This document shows positions 8,198 to 16,392 of a stretch of DNA of 64,000 nucleotides, one piece after another. Source of the DNA: Pseudomonadota bacterium (GTDB lineage Bacteria > Pseudomonadota > Alphaproteobacteria > Sphingomonadales > Sphingomonadaceae); contig JAEZIO010000040.1 of NCBI GenBank assembly GCA_023436615.1, forward strand, positions 1 to 64,000. Direction: 5' to 3'. Under the pieces are notes generated by a model, which worked only from the letters and a program-made list of their open reading frames with translations, searched no databases and had not been told where the DNA came from. The position numbers and the translations under genes are program-made. Position 1 is the stretch's first letter; each line of letters begins with the position of its first letter.

Positions 8198-10315
8198 TCA
8201 TTGCGGCGGCGGGGGCGGATCCTCCGATTTCGGTTCGGGTACGGGCTCGGGCTTCACCACCACCTTCGACTTGGCCTTCAGTCGCGCCCGCAAATCGCTG
8301 AGAGGATCGGCCTTCGGCGCAACTTCGCCGGGCACCGCCGCCTTGGTTGTCAGATCCTGCGCAGCGCCCTCCAGCCCCGGCTTGTCGATGGCGGGCGCGT
8401 CGGCTTTCACCGCTAGGTCGCCAACCGTCGCCGCGTCCAGCGTCGGCCGCGTGCTGCCGCCAGTGGCATAGACGTAATCCCTGTTGCACACGGTTCCCGA
8501 ATGACAGGCGAAGTCCACTCCACCAGGCGGAAGCGTGATCGCGATCTGCGGAAACCACACCGGGAAGTCCCAGCTATCGGACCATACGCCGACATCGATC
8601 CAGGCATGGCCGTTGACACCCGGCGTGACGATGAAGCCGAGATTGTAGATCGGTGAGCGGAGCGAGAACCGGCTTTCCGCCTTCGCTGCGTCGATCGCGA
8701 GCGGCACCTTCTTGCCGTTGACGATTTCCTGGTCGGAGTTCGCGACATCATCGTGCACAGTGAATCGCAGCGCATCCGAGTGCAACCCGACCTTGACCGC
8801 GGGGTGGACGCGGACGCCGGCAGCGCCCCAATTGCCATAGTTCATCAATAGGTCGACCGCGGTGAACACGAACGGAATCTCGCCCGATGTCGTTCCGGGC
8901 GCCGGCGGCGTGAACTGGCCGTGCGTATAGGGTGCGGGCAACATCTCCGCGAGATCGTAGCCGACGCTGAGCGTGCGATGATCCTCGCCGAGCAACGGCA
9001 GCTTGTAATCGTAGCCCGCTGACGCCTTGAGCTCGGCGACGAACTCCTGGCCCTTGAAGATCTGGCTCGAGTCGAGGCCCGCGGCGGCATACTGCGCGGG
9101 CGTCCCGTCGACCGGCGTCATCGTCGCCGTCAAATATGCCCGGCCACCGAGCGCATTGCTCTCATAGCGGTAGTTGCCGTCGACCACGATCGGGAAGCGC
9201 AGGCCGAACCCGTAGCTGAACCCGGCGCGCGCTCCGGCATAATAAGTGACGGCGCAGCCGACCCAGCACCATTTGATCGTTTTCTCGATCCGCTTGCTCC
9301 ACTCGTACTGACGGCCGAGCGTGAAGCCGGTGAGGAACACGACCTTGTCGATGGGCTGATTGGTAGCGCTGGTCGTTATCTTGCCGACGTCGAGCCGGTC
9401 CTTCAGGCCGGAGGCCAGCGTCATCGCGCTGCGATCGAGCGCATCCTCCTTGGGGATGAACATGACGTCCTCGACCTTGGTCTCGGCCGAGCTGATCAGC
9501 TCTCCGGCCAAGGCGTCGTCATTCATTTGCTCCAGACGGGCCGTCTCGGCCGCCCCGAGCGCCGCCTCGATCTTCTGGCGTTCCGTCGGATTGGCGAGGA
9601 TCGCGCGGAAATTGGTCAGCTGCGACGCCGTTTCGGCGTCCTGCGCAGCCCAATCGCGCCGGGCCTTGGCGATGACCGCCTCGCGCTGCCCGGCGTCCGC
9701 GACGAAGCGCGGCGAGCTCGGGTCCGAATAGTCGGCGATGCGTTCGCTGTCGGACAACTTGCGGGAGCAGCTGATGCCCGCCTGTTCGATTTGCGCTCTT
9801 CGGCTGCTGTCGCTGCAGCTTCCGGGCTTGATCTGGTAATTGAGGAAGCTTCGCACGATCAGCCCTTGCGGAACGACATAAGCGTTCACGTCGACGGCCT
9901 TTACCGTCACCGCGGCGGGCGAAGCCTGCAGCCGTTGCGCCACGTTGGGCAAGGCGTCGCGGTTCTCGAGCATTGCGGACAGGTCGACCGTCGCCGAGCC
10001 CAGCTTTAGCGCCCGCGTGGTGGCGATCTGCGACATGGAAAGCTCGCGCTCGACCGGCAGCCCCTGGATGGTGGTCAGCGGGTTGGCGCTTTGCACAACG
10101 ACCGTGTCGCGAATGGCGGGAGCGGCGACCACCGGGGCGATTTGCACGATATCGGCCTGCCGCTCGGCGGCCGGCACGACGACCGCCAGCTTCTGCATTG
10201 CCGCGGGGCCGACCCTGGCCGCGCGACTCGCGGCGGGGCCCGATTGAGCCTGGGCCGTGGACGGAATGATGATGGCGACCGAAGCGGCCGTGCAGAGCAA
10301 CGCGAGGTGACGCAT
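8198..10315 (-). CDS. Exported protein of unknown function, 705 residues
   Basis: I do not recognise this protein. The ATG at 10315 gives a clear signal peptide (MRHLALLCTAASVAIIIP, cleavage after AQA) and is preceded by GGAAGGGGG at good spacing; an in-frame ATG at 10369 would bury the signal. The first ~300 residues are Ala-rich and partly helical. The middle holds an aromatic, Gly-rich beta-like region including IKWCWVGCAVTYYAGARAG and YGFGLRFPIVVDGNYRYE. The last ~80 residues are Lys/Pro-rich and end in a run of prolines. It is convergent with the lipoprotein gene, 22 bp away. A periplasmic or surface role is inferred. Confidence 0.75.
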   Translation of the reverse strand: MRHLALLCTAASVAIIIPSTAQAQSGPAASRAARVGPAAMQKLAVVVPAAERQADIVQIAPVVAAPAIRDTVVVQSANPLTTIQGLPVERELSMSQIATTRALKLGSATVDLSAMLENRDALPNVAQRLQASPAAVTVKAVDVNAYVVPQGLIVRSFLNYQIKPGSCSDSSRRAQIEQAGISCSRKLSDSERIADYSDPSSPRFVADAGQREAVIAKARRDWAAQDAETASQLTNFRAILANPTERQKIEAALGAAETARLEQMNDDALAGELISSAETKVEDVMFIPKEDALDRSAMTLASGLKDRLDVGKITTSATNQPIDKVVFLTGFTLGRQYEWSKRIEKTIKWCWVGCAVTYYAGARAGFSYGFGLRFPIVVDGNYRYESNALGGRAYLTATMTPVDGTPAQYAAAGLDSSQIFKGQEFVAELKASAGYDYKLPLLGEDHRTLSVGYDLAEMLPAPYTHGQFTPPAPGTTSGEIPFVFTAVDLLMNYGNWGAAGVRVHPAVKVGLHSDALRFTVHDDVANSDQEIVNGKKVPLAIDAAKAESRFSLRSPIYNLGFIVTPGVNGHAWIDVGVWSDSWDFPVWFPQIAITLPPGGVDFACHSGTVCNRDYVYATGGSTRPTLDAATVGDLAVKADAPAIDKPGLEGAAQDLTTKAAVPGEVAPKADPLSDLRARLKAKSKVVVKPEPVPEPKSEDPPPPPQ

Positions 10316-10533
10316 GGAAGATGCCCCCTTCCAGAATGTATCGTCCAACGGACGAGCGTCCCACCGCATTGAGGATGGTGACTCCGCGCGGTCTCGGCGT
10401 CAAATTAAATATGCCTATAAACAGTGGAGCTTACCAGCATTGCAGCGGCAGTTGAGCAAGCATTGCGGACGGCGCTCGTCGCCGCGGCCAAGCCAAGCTT
10501 GTTGAGCCGATACGCGCGGCGTAGGTAGCCGCG
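10316..10533. promoter_or_regulatory. Divergent intergenic region before aminopeptidase P
   Basis: This 218-bp gap lies between the start of the exported protein and pepP, so it must hold both promoters. An unusually AT-rich patch around 10400-10425, including AATTAAATATGCC and CTATAAACAG, is the best candidate for a promoter -10 region in otherwise GC-rich DNA. No operator repeat was seen. Confidence 0.35.
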
Positions 10534-12327
10534 ATGTCCACTTACGCAGACCGGCTCGCAGCGCTTCGCGAGCAACTCAAGCAAGACCGGCTGGACGGCT
10601 TCGTGGTCCCCCTCACCGACGAGCATATGAGCGAATATGTCGGCAGCTACGCGCAGCGCCTTGCATGGCTGACGGGATTCGAAGGTTCGGCCGGCTCTGC
10701 GGTCGTGCTTCCCGAGGAAGCGGCGATCTTCGTCGACGGCCGCTACACGCTCCAGGTGCGCAGCCAGGTGGACGGCAAGGACTGGAGCTACCAGTCAGTG
10801 CCGGAAACCAGTGTCACGGATTGGCTCAAGGATCACGCTCGCGGCGGCGCGCGCATCGGTTACGATCCATGGCTGCACACTCGCGACTGGGTGAAAAAGG
10901 CGAAGGAAGCGCTGGCGAGCCGCGACGCCGAGCTCGTCGCCGTCGGCGAAAACCCGATCGACAAGATCTGGCGCGAGCGGCCGGAGCCGTCGAAGGCCAA
11001 GCTCGTTGTCCAACCCGACGAATATGCCGGCAAAAGCGCCGCGGAAAAGCGCACGGAAATCGCAGAATGGCTTGAGGACAAGGGCGCCGACGCGGCGGTC
11101 CTGTCGGCGCTCGATTCCATCGCCTGGGCATTCAACGTTCGCGGCCAGGACGTCACCCACACACCGGTCGCGCTCGCCTACGCGGTGGTGAACGCTGACG
11201 GCACCGCCGACCTGTTCGTCGCCGGCGAGAAGGTCGGCCCGGACGTGCGGCAACATCTCGGCAACGGCGTCCGCCTCCATGAGCGGCGCGACTTCGAGAA
11301 TGCGTTGGCCGAGCTCGGCGGGAAGACGGTCGTCGTGGACCCGGAGCGCGCCGTCGCAGCCATTTTCGATGCGCTTGAGAAAGCAGAGGCCAAGGTCCTC
11401 GCTCTGCGCGATCCTACGGTCCTGCCAAAGGCCCTGAAAAACCCCGTCGAGATCGCCGGTCAGAGGGCGGCGCAGGCGCGAGACGGCGCCGTCATCGCGC
11501 GTTTCCTGCGCTGGATCGATGAAGAAGCCCCAACCGGCGAAATCGACGAGCTGGTCGCGTCCGACAAGCTCGAGGCGCTGCGCCGCGAAAACCCCGAGCT
11601 TCGCGATCTGTCGTTCGACTCGATCTCGGGCGCGGGGCCGAACGGTGCGATCGTCCATTATCGGTCGAGCGAGAAGACGAACCGAAAGCTCGAGCAAGGC
11701 ACGCTCTACCTCATCGACTCGGGCGGCCAGTATGTCGACGGCACTACCGACATTACGCGCACTGTCCCGATCGGCGAGCCCACGGACGAAATGCGGGACC
11801 GCTTCACGCGGGTGTTGAAGGGGCATATCGCGGTCGCCACCGCGGCGTTCCCCAAAGGCACCCGCGGCACGCAACTCGACAGCTTCGCGAGGCGGCCGCT
11901 CTGGGATGCCGGGCTCGATTATGCGCATGGCACCGGTCACGGGGTCGGAAGCTTCCTCGCTGTGCACGAGGGGCCGCAGCGGATCGCCCCGGTGAGCAGC
12001 TCGCAGAGCGGCGGGGATGAACCGTTGCAGGCGGGGATGATCATCTCCAACGAGCCGGGCTATTACAAAACGGGCGAATACGGGATCCGGATCGAGAATC
12101 TCGTCCTCGTAGTCGAGAAAGCCATCGAGGGCGCGGAGAAGGAGATGCTCGGGTTCGAGACGTTGACCTTCGCGCCGATCGACCGCCGCCTGATCGTCAG
12201 GGAAATGCTAAGCCCGGACGAGATCGCTTGGCTCAACAACTACCACCGGCAAGTTGTCGAGAAAATCGGGCCCACGCTCAGCAATGCAGACCGGGAGTGG
12301 CTCGAGCAGGCCTGCGCCCCAATCTAG
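10534..12327 (+). CDS. pepP: Xaa-Pro aminopeptidase (aminopeptidase P, M24B)
   Basis: A 597-residue cytosolic metallopeptidase that removes the first residue from peptides with Pro in position 2. It has the three-domain layout of long aminopeptidase P: two creatinase-like N-terminal domains (to about residue 310) and a C-terminal pita-bread domain. Metal ligands are visible as the two Asp in YLIDSGGQYVDGTTDITRTV near residues 395-407, the His in HGTGHGVGS near 470, and the Glu residues in NEPGYY and IRIENLV. Length agrees with eukaryote-like bacterial members. The cupin gene follows 10 bp downstream. Confidence 0.92.
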   Translation: MSTYADRLAALREQLKQDRLDGFVVPLTDEHMSEYVGSYAQRLAWLTGFEGSAGSAVVLPEEAAIFVDGRYTLQVRSQVDGKDWSYQSVPETSVTDWLKDHARGGARIGYDPWLHTRDWVKKAKEALASRDAELVAVGENPIDKIWRERPEPSKAKLVVQPDEYAGKSAAEKRTEIAEWLEDKGADAAVLSALDSIAWAFNVRGQDVTHTPVALAYAVVNADGTADLFVAGEKVGPDVRQHLGNGVRLHERRDFENALAELGGKTVVVDPERAVAAIFDALEKAEAKVLALRDPTVLPKALKNPVEIAGQRAAQARDGAVIARFLRWIDEEAPTGEIDELVASDKLEALRRENPELRDLSFDSISGAGPNGAIVHYRSSEKTNRKLEQGTLYLIDSGGQYVDGTTDITRTVPIGEPTDEMRDRFTRVLKGHIAVATAAFPKGTRGTQLDSFARRPLWDAGLDYAHGTGHGVGSFLAVHEGPQRIAPVSSSQSGGDEPLQAGMIISNEPGYYKTGEYGIRIENLVLVVEKAIEGAEKEMLGFETLTFAPIDRRLIVREMLSPDEIAWLNNYHRQVVEKIGPTLSNADREWLEQACAPI

Positions 12328-12337
12328 GAGGCCAACA

Positions 12338-12730
12338 ATGGTGCATTCGCTGCTGACGCACCCAATTCACCTCGGCAACGGTGCCAAGGCCGTCTCCGAG
12401 CCAGAGTTCACGGGCATCGAATGGTATCAGGCGTACAGCGAGCGGCACGCCGACGACGGTCCCGACGGACGCCTGGTGACGCTCTATCGTTTCGACGAAT
12501 CCTGGACGAGCTGGGAAGTCCATCCCGCAGGTGACGAAGTCGTGTGCTGCATCGAAGGTTCGATGACGCTGCACCAGCAGCTTGCTGGCGGCGAGGAGAA
12601 TACCATTCACCTCGGCCCGCGTGATTATGCGATCAACCCGCCCGGCGCCTGGCATACGGCCGATTGCCACGGGTCAGTCCTTGCCCTCTTCATCACCGCT
12701 GGGTGGGGCACCCAGAACAGGCCGCGCTGA
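12338..12730 (+). CDS. Small cupin-fold protein
   Basis: A 130-residue protein with a single cupin domain: the first motif region EVHPAGDEVVCCIEGSMTLH and the second PGAWHTADCHGS supply His/Glu candidates for a metal site. The ATG at 12338 is preceded by CTAGGAGG, an excellent ribosome binding site, 10 bp after pepP, so it is probably translated from the same mRNA. Small cupins of this kind include dioxygenases, isomerases and binding proteins; no specific activity can be assigned. Its 3' end overlaps the small antisense gene at 12674-12823. Confidence 0.8.
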   Translation: MVHSLLTHPIHLGNGAKAVSEPEFTGIEWYQAYSERHADDGPDGRLVTLYRFDESWTSWEVHPAGDEVVCCIEGSMTLHQQLAGGEENTIHLGPRDYAINPPGAWHTADCHGSVLALFITAGWGTQNRPR

Positions 12731-12823
12731 ACCCGCCTCGCGAGCCTGCGCCTTGCGCCGGCGGAGATTGTCGCGAAGCGCCTGCGCCAAGCGCTCTTCC
12801 TTGGACTTGTCCCGCTTTGCCAT
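12674..12823 (-). CDS. Small basic conserved protein, 49 residues
   Basis: A 49-residue, strongly charged protein containing EERLAQALRDNLRRRKAQ, a helical pattern I recall from short hypothetical proteins in many sphingomonads. The start is placed at the internal ATG 12823; an ATG at 12889 in the same frame would add 22 residues. The last 57 bp overlap the cupin gene in antisense orientation. The function is unknown; the basic amphipathic helix suggests RNA or ribosome contact, but that is a guess. Confidence 0.6.
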   Translation of the reverse strand: MAKRDKSKEERLAQALRDNLRRRKAQAREAGSARPVLGAPPSGDEEGKD

Positions 12824-12912
12824 GCGCTTAGATTGCAGCTGGCCCGCCGCATGGGCAAGAAGGTTGACGCTGGAAAGGCGCTTGGCCATAGCGCCGCCTT
12901 CTCCGCCAAAGT

Positions 12913-12987
<75 letters not shown>

Positions 12988-12999
12988 TCGGCTCCTGGA

Positions 13000-13057
13000 G
13001 GATGTCCGGGGGACATCCGAAGCAGGCGATCATGCACAGGACTGCCGGGGGCAGTCC
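13000..13057. repeat. Two tandem palindromes with a CCGGGGG core
   Basis: Two 19-bp perfect palindromes lie 39 bp apart: GGATGTCC-GGG-GGACATCC (13000-13018) and GGACTGCC-GGG-GGCAGTCC (13039-13057). Each is followed by a similar tail (CGAAGCAGGCGATCAT and CGAGCAGGGGAATCAT), so they form an imperfect tandem repeat. The first shares its core with the hairpin after tRNA-Pro. They follow tRNA-Thr and could end its transcript. Confidence 0.6.
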
Positions 13058-13078
13058 GAGCAGGGGAATCATCGCGAC

Positions 13079-14419
13079 GTGATCGGGGCGCCCTTCTTCG
13101 ACGTCGAAGCGGCCGATACCGGCCAGGGCGTCACGATCGCAGTGCGCGGTTTCGGCCACACAAAAGTGTATGAGCTTCGCGCCACGGACCAGGCTGATTT
13201 CGCCGCATTTTACGACGAGCTGGCGGCGGATTTCGGCACCAGGCCCCTGATCAAGACCCCTAAGCTTCCGCCCGTCGCACCCGAACCGCCGTGGCGTCCA
13301 CTTCTGACCGAAAACATCTCCGAGACGATCCTCTGCGGGTACGGCGACCCCGCCGTTTTGAAAACGGACGATGGTTACGTTCTCGTAGCGACGTCCAACG
13401 ACGCGCCGGACGCTTTCCCGATCCTGCGTTCGGCCGACATGGAAACATGGGTTCACCACGGCTTCGTGTTTCCGCAGGGCCACGCACCGGAATGGACCGC
13501 GTGCGGCGTCAAGGTAGGCGATTTCTGGGCACCCGAAATCGCCGCGGTGGGCGCAGAATATTGGCTCGTCTACACGGCTCGCGACAGCGCAAACGTGCTT
13601 AGCATCGGGCTTGCGAAGGCCACGACTCCCCAAGGGCCTTGGGTCGACCTGGGCCGACCGCTGCTCACTGGAGGCATGATCGACGGCCACATCTTCGTCG
13701 ACAGCGACGGCGAGCGCTACTTGTTCTGGAAGGAGGACCGCAACGGCATCTGGCCGCGCAAGCTCGGCGCCTTGCTTCGCGATCGCCCCGAACTCATCGA
13801 GCGCGTTTTCGAAGACGAGGCCGATCGGCGGACCGCGCGCTTCGCCGCAGCCATCGTCGGCTGGGCAGCCACGAGACGGCCCATCGAGCGCTTCTTCCTG
13901 ATGCAGCCGTTTATCGCCGCAGCGGTCGACTCCTGGCGAAAGCTGAAGCCCTGCCTCGAAGAGGCTGGCGGCGCGGCCGAAATCCTCGCGGCAATGCAGA
14001 CCCCGATCCTCGCGCAACGGATGACCGACGACGGCGGATCGCTGGTAGGCGTTCCGACAACAATCATCGCCAACGATCTGGATTGGGAGGGCCATCTGGT
14101 CGAAGGCCCGTTCGTCTGGAAGCAGGGGGGCCGCTATTTCCTCTTCTACGCCGCGAACGATTTCACCGATCCCGCCTACGGCATCGGAGTCGCGGTGGCC
14201 GACCGCCCGCTGGGCCCTTACCGCAAGCAGGACCAGGCGCTGCTGAGCTCATCCCGAACATGGACGGCGCCCGGCCATCCGTCTGTCGCAGAGGGGCCGG
14301 ATGGTACGCCGCAGATTTTCTTCCACGCCTACTTTCCGGGTACCGGGGGCTACAACGTGTTCCGGGCGCTGCTGACGGCCCGGCTAAAGTTCGATGGGGG
14401 CGTGGCGACGATTTTCTGA
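13079..14419 (+). CDS. GH43-like glycoside hydrolase with helical insertion
   Basis: A 446-residue protein. From about residue 85 the five-bladed propeller of GH43 enzymes can be followed: CGYGDPAVLKTDDGYVLVA (first-blade Asp), FWAPEIAAVGAEYWLVYTA, and MIDGHIFVDSDGERYLFWK. After residue ~225 a ~100-residue, charged and helical segment (RPELIERVFEDEADRRTARF onward) interrupts the propeller before VEGPFVWKQGGRYFLFYAAN restores it with the likely catalytic Glu. No signal peptide is seen. The start is a GTG at 13079 with AGGGGAA upstream. It would act on arabino- or xylo-oligosaccharides if active; the substrate is unknown. Confidence 0.75.
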   Translation: MIGAPFFDVEAADTGQGVTIAVRGFGHTKVYELRATDQADFAAFYDELAADFGTRPLIKTPKLPPVAPEPPWRPLLTENISETILCGYGDPAVLKTDDGYVLVATSNDAPDAFPILRSADMETWVHHGFVFPQGHAPEWTACGVKVGDFWAPEIAAVGAEYWLVYTARDSANVLSIGLAKATTPQGPWVDLGRPLLTGGMIDGHIFVDSDGERYLFWKEDRNGIWPRKLGALLRDRPELIERVFEDEADRRTARFAAAIVGWAATRRPIERFFLMQPFIAAAVDSWRKLKPCLEEAGGAAEILAAMQTPILAQRMTDDGGSLVGVPTTIIANDLDWEGHLVEGPFVWKQGGRYFLFYAANDFTDPAYGIGVAVADRPLGPYRKQDQALLSSSRTWTAPGHPSVAEGPDGTPQIFFHAYFPGTGGYNVFRALLTARLKFDGGVATIF

Positions 14420-14458
14420 CCTTGCCAAGGGTGCGGCGTTGGGCTTGGAGCGGCCTGC

Positions 14459-15460
14459 ATGCGCTTTTTCTCCGACAATGCGGCCGCAGCTCACCCGATG
14501 GTGATCGAGGCGATCGCGCGCTCGAACCGGCTCGACACCGCTTACGACGGGGATGAATGGAGCGGGCGGCTCGACGGGGCATTCTCCGAGGTCTTCGAGC
14601 GGGAAGTTCGCGCACTGTGGGTCAGCACCGGAACGGCGGCCAATTGCCTCGCGCTCGCGGCCTTATGCCCGCCATACCGCGGCATCCTGTGCCACCGCGA
14701 CGCGCATATCGAGGCTGACGAGGCGGGTGCGCCCGGATTCTTCACGGGCGGCGCCAAGCTCATGCTTCTCGACGGCCCGGGGGCAAAGATCGCGCCCGAG
14801 GCTGTCGAATCGGCCATCGGCCGTATCCGCAAAGACGTCCACCAGGTGCAGCCGGCGGCGATCTCGATCACCAATGCGACGGAATATGGCCTCGCATACC
14901 GCGCGCGGGAGGTCGCCGCGCTTGGCGAGGTGGCGCGAAAACACGGGCTCGGCCTGCACATGGACGGCGCTCGCTTCGCCAACGCCATCGTCAGCACGGG
15001 CGACAGCCCCGCGGACGTGACGTGGCGCGCCGGAGTGGACGCTTTGTCGTTCGGCTTCGTCAAGAACGGCGGACTGAATGCCGAGGCGCTTATCCTGTTC
15101 AAGCCCGAGCTTGCGGATGAAATCGCCGTCAGGCGCAAGCGGGCGGGCCACCTATCCTCCAAGGGGCGGATGCTTGCGGCGCAAATATTGGCGCTGCTCG
15201 AAGGCGGCCTGTGGCTCGAGAACGCGCGAAGCGCCAATGGGGCGGCGCAGGCGCTCGCGCAGGCCGCGCCCGGCCGGCTGGTCTATCCCGTCGAAGCGAA
15301 TGAGGTCTTCCTGCGCGTGACCGCTGAAGAAGCGGCGAGCCTGCGCGGGGCGGGGTTCGATTTCTACGACTGGGCGCCCGGCGAAATCCGGCTGGTCACC
15401 AGCTGGGACCAGAGCGGCGAGCCGATCGAGAAGCTCGCGGCAGCGATACGTTCGCTGTGA
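14459..15460 (+). CDS. PLP-dependent threonine aldolase-like enzyme
   Basis: A 333-residue fold-type I PLP enzyme of the beta-eliminating lyase/low-specificity threonine aldolase family, which splits threonine or beta-hydroxy amino acids to glycine and an aldehyde. The N-terminus MRFFSDNAAAAHP is typical. The PLP-stacking and Asp regions are seen in HRDAHIEADEAGAP and LHMDGARFANA, and the Schiff-base Lys is K201 in SFGFVKNGGLNAEA. Length matches the family. It overlaps the EamA transporter by 4 bp, suggesting a linked function such as amino acid efflux. Confidence 0.85.
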   Translation: MRFFSDNAAAAHPMVIEAIARSNRLDTAYDGDEWSGRLDGAFSEVFEREVRALWVSTGTAANCLALAALCPPYRGILCHRDAHIEADEAGAPGFFTGGAKLMLLDGPGAKIAPEAVESAIGRIRKDVHQVQPAAISITNATEYGLAYRAREVAALGEVARKHGLGLHMDGARFANAIVSTGDSPADVTWRAGVDALSFGFVKNGGLNAEALILFKPELADEIAVRRKRAGHLSSKGRMLAAQILALLEGGLWLENARSANGAAQALAQAAPGRLVYPVEANEVFLRVTAEEAASLRGAGFDFYDWAPGEIRLVTSWDQSGEPIEKLAAAIRSL

Positions 15461-16383
15461 GCGACGGCCGATCGACGTTCGCGTCGGTCACTTTGCCTTT
15501 CGCCACCTTCACCGCCGTCTGGGGGTCGACCTGGATCGTGATCCGCGACCAGCTGGGGACGGTGCCGCCGCAATGGTCAGTCGCGTACCGCTTCATCATC
15601 GCTGCCGCGGCGATGGCCCTCATTGCCTGGATGAAGGGCGAGCGCATGCGCCTGGACCGAAAAGGCGCTGTCGCGGTCCTGTTCCTCGGGTTCGCCCAAT
15701 TCTGCGTGAACTTCAATGTCGTCTACCTGGCCGAGCGGCACATAACCTCGGGCGTGGTCGCGACCGTTTTCGCGCTGCTGCTGATCCCCAGCACATTGCT
15801 GGCCTGGGCGTTCCTCGGTCACCGCCCGACCGGGCGCTTCGTTGTCAGCTCGCTCGTCGCGATCGCCGGGATTGCGCTGCTCTTCATCCACGAAATCCGC
15901 GAGAACAGCGGCCGCACCGAGCAGATCGTCGCCGGGATTGCCATCACGATGGTGGGGATCGTCGCGGCCGCCTCGGCCAACGTCTTCCAGGCGCGTCCCG
16001 AAGTGCGGCGCTTTCCGTTGTTCGCCATGCTTGCGTGGTCGATGGCCGCGGGCGCGCTTCTAGACATCCTGGTGGCGCTAGCGATGGCCGGCCCGCCGGT
16101 CTTCGACACCCGCCCCGGCTATTGGCTCGGAGTTATCTATCTCGCGCTCGCGGCGTCGGTGCTCACCTTCAGCCTCTATTATCCCGTCGTGCGCAAGATC
16201 GGCCCGGCCAAGGCTGCCTATTCCAGCGTGCTGGTGCCGATCATCGCCATGGGATTCTCGACCTGGCTCGAAGACTATCGCTGGACGTCGCTTACGGTGG
16301 CCGGCGCTGTGCTCGCGCTCGGCGGAATGCTCGGCGCGCTGAGCCGGCCGCGCTCGGTTGTCGCCGCGCCCGACGCCGCGTAA
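15457..16383 (+). CDS. EamA/DMT-family transporter
   Basis: A 308-residue inner-membrane protein with ten predicted hydrophobic helices in two EamA repeats (roughly residues 10-140 and 155-290). The WGSTWIVIRDQLG stretch in helix 1 and an AERHITSGVVATVFALLLIP-like segment in the third/fourth helix are typical of drug/metabolite exporters. The GTG at 15457 overlaps the threonine aldolase-like stop, so translation is probably coupled. The substrate is unknown; amino acid export is a reasonable guess from context. Confidence 0.85.
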   Translation: MSDGRSTFASVTLPFATFTAVWGSTWIVIRDQLGTVPPQWSVAYRFIIAAAAMALIAWMKGERMRLDRKGAVAVLFLGFAQFCVNFNVVYLAERHITSGVVATVFALLLIPSTLLAWAFLGHRPTGRFVVSSLVAIAGIALLFIHEIRENSGRTEQIVAGIAITMVGIVAAASANVFQARPEVRRFPLFAMLAWSMAAGALLDILVALAMAGPPVFDTRPGYWLGVIYLALAASVLTFSLYYPVVRKIGPAKAAYSSVLVPIIAMGFSTWLEDYRWTSLTVAGAVLALGGMLGALSRPRSVVAAPDAA

Positions 16384-16392
16384 GCCGCTGGC

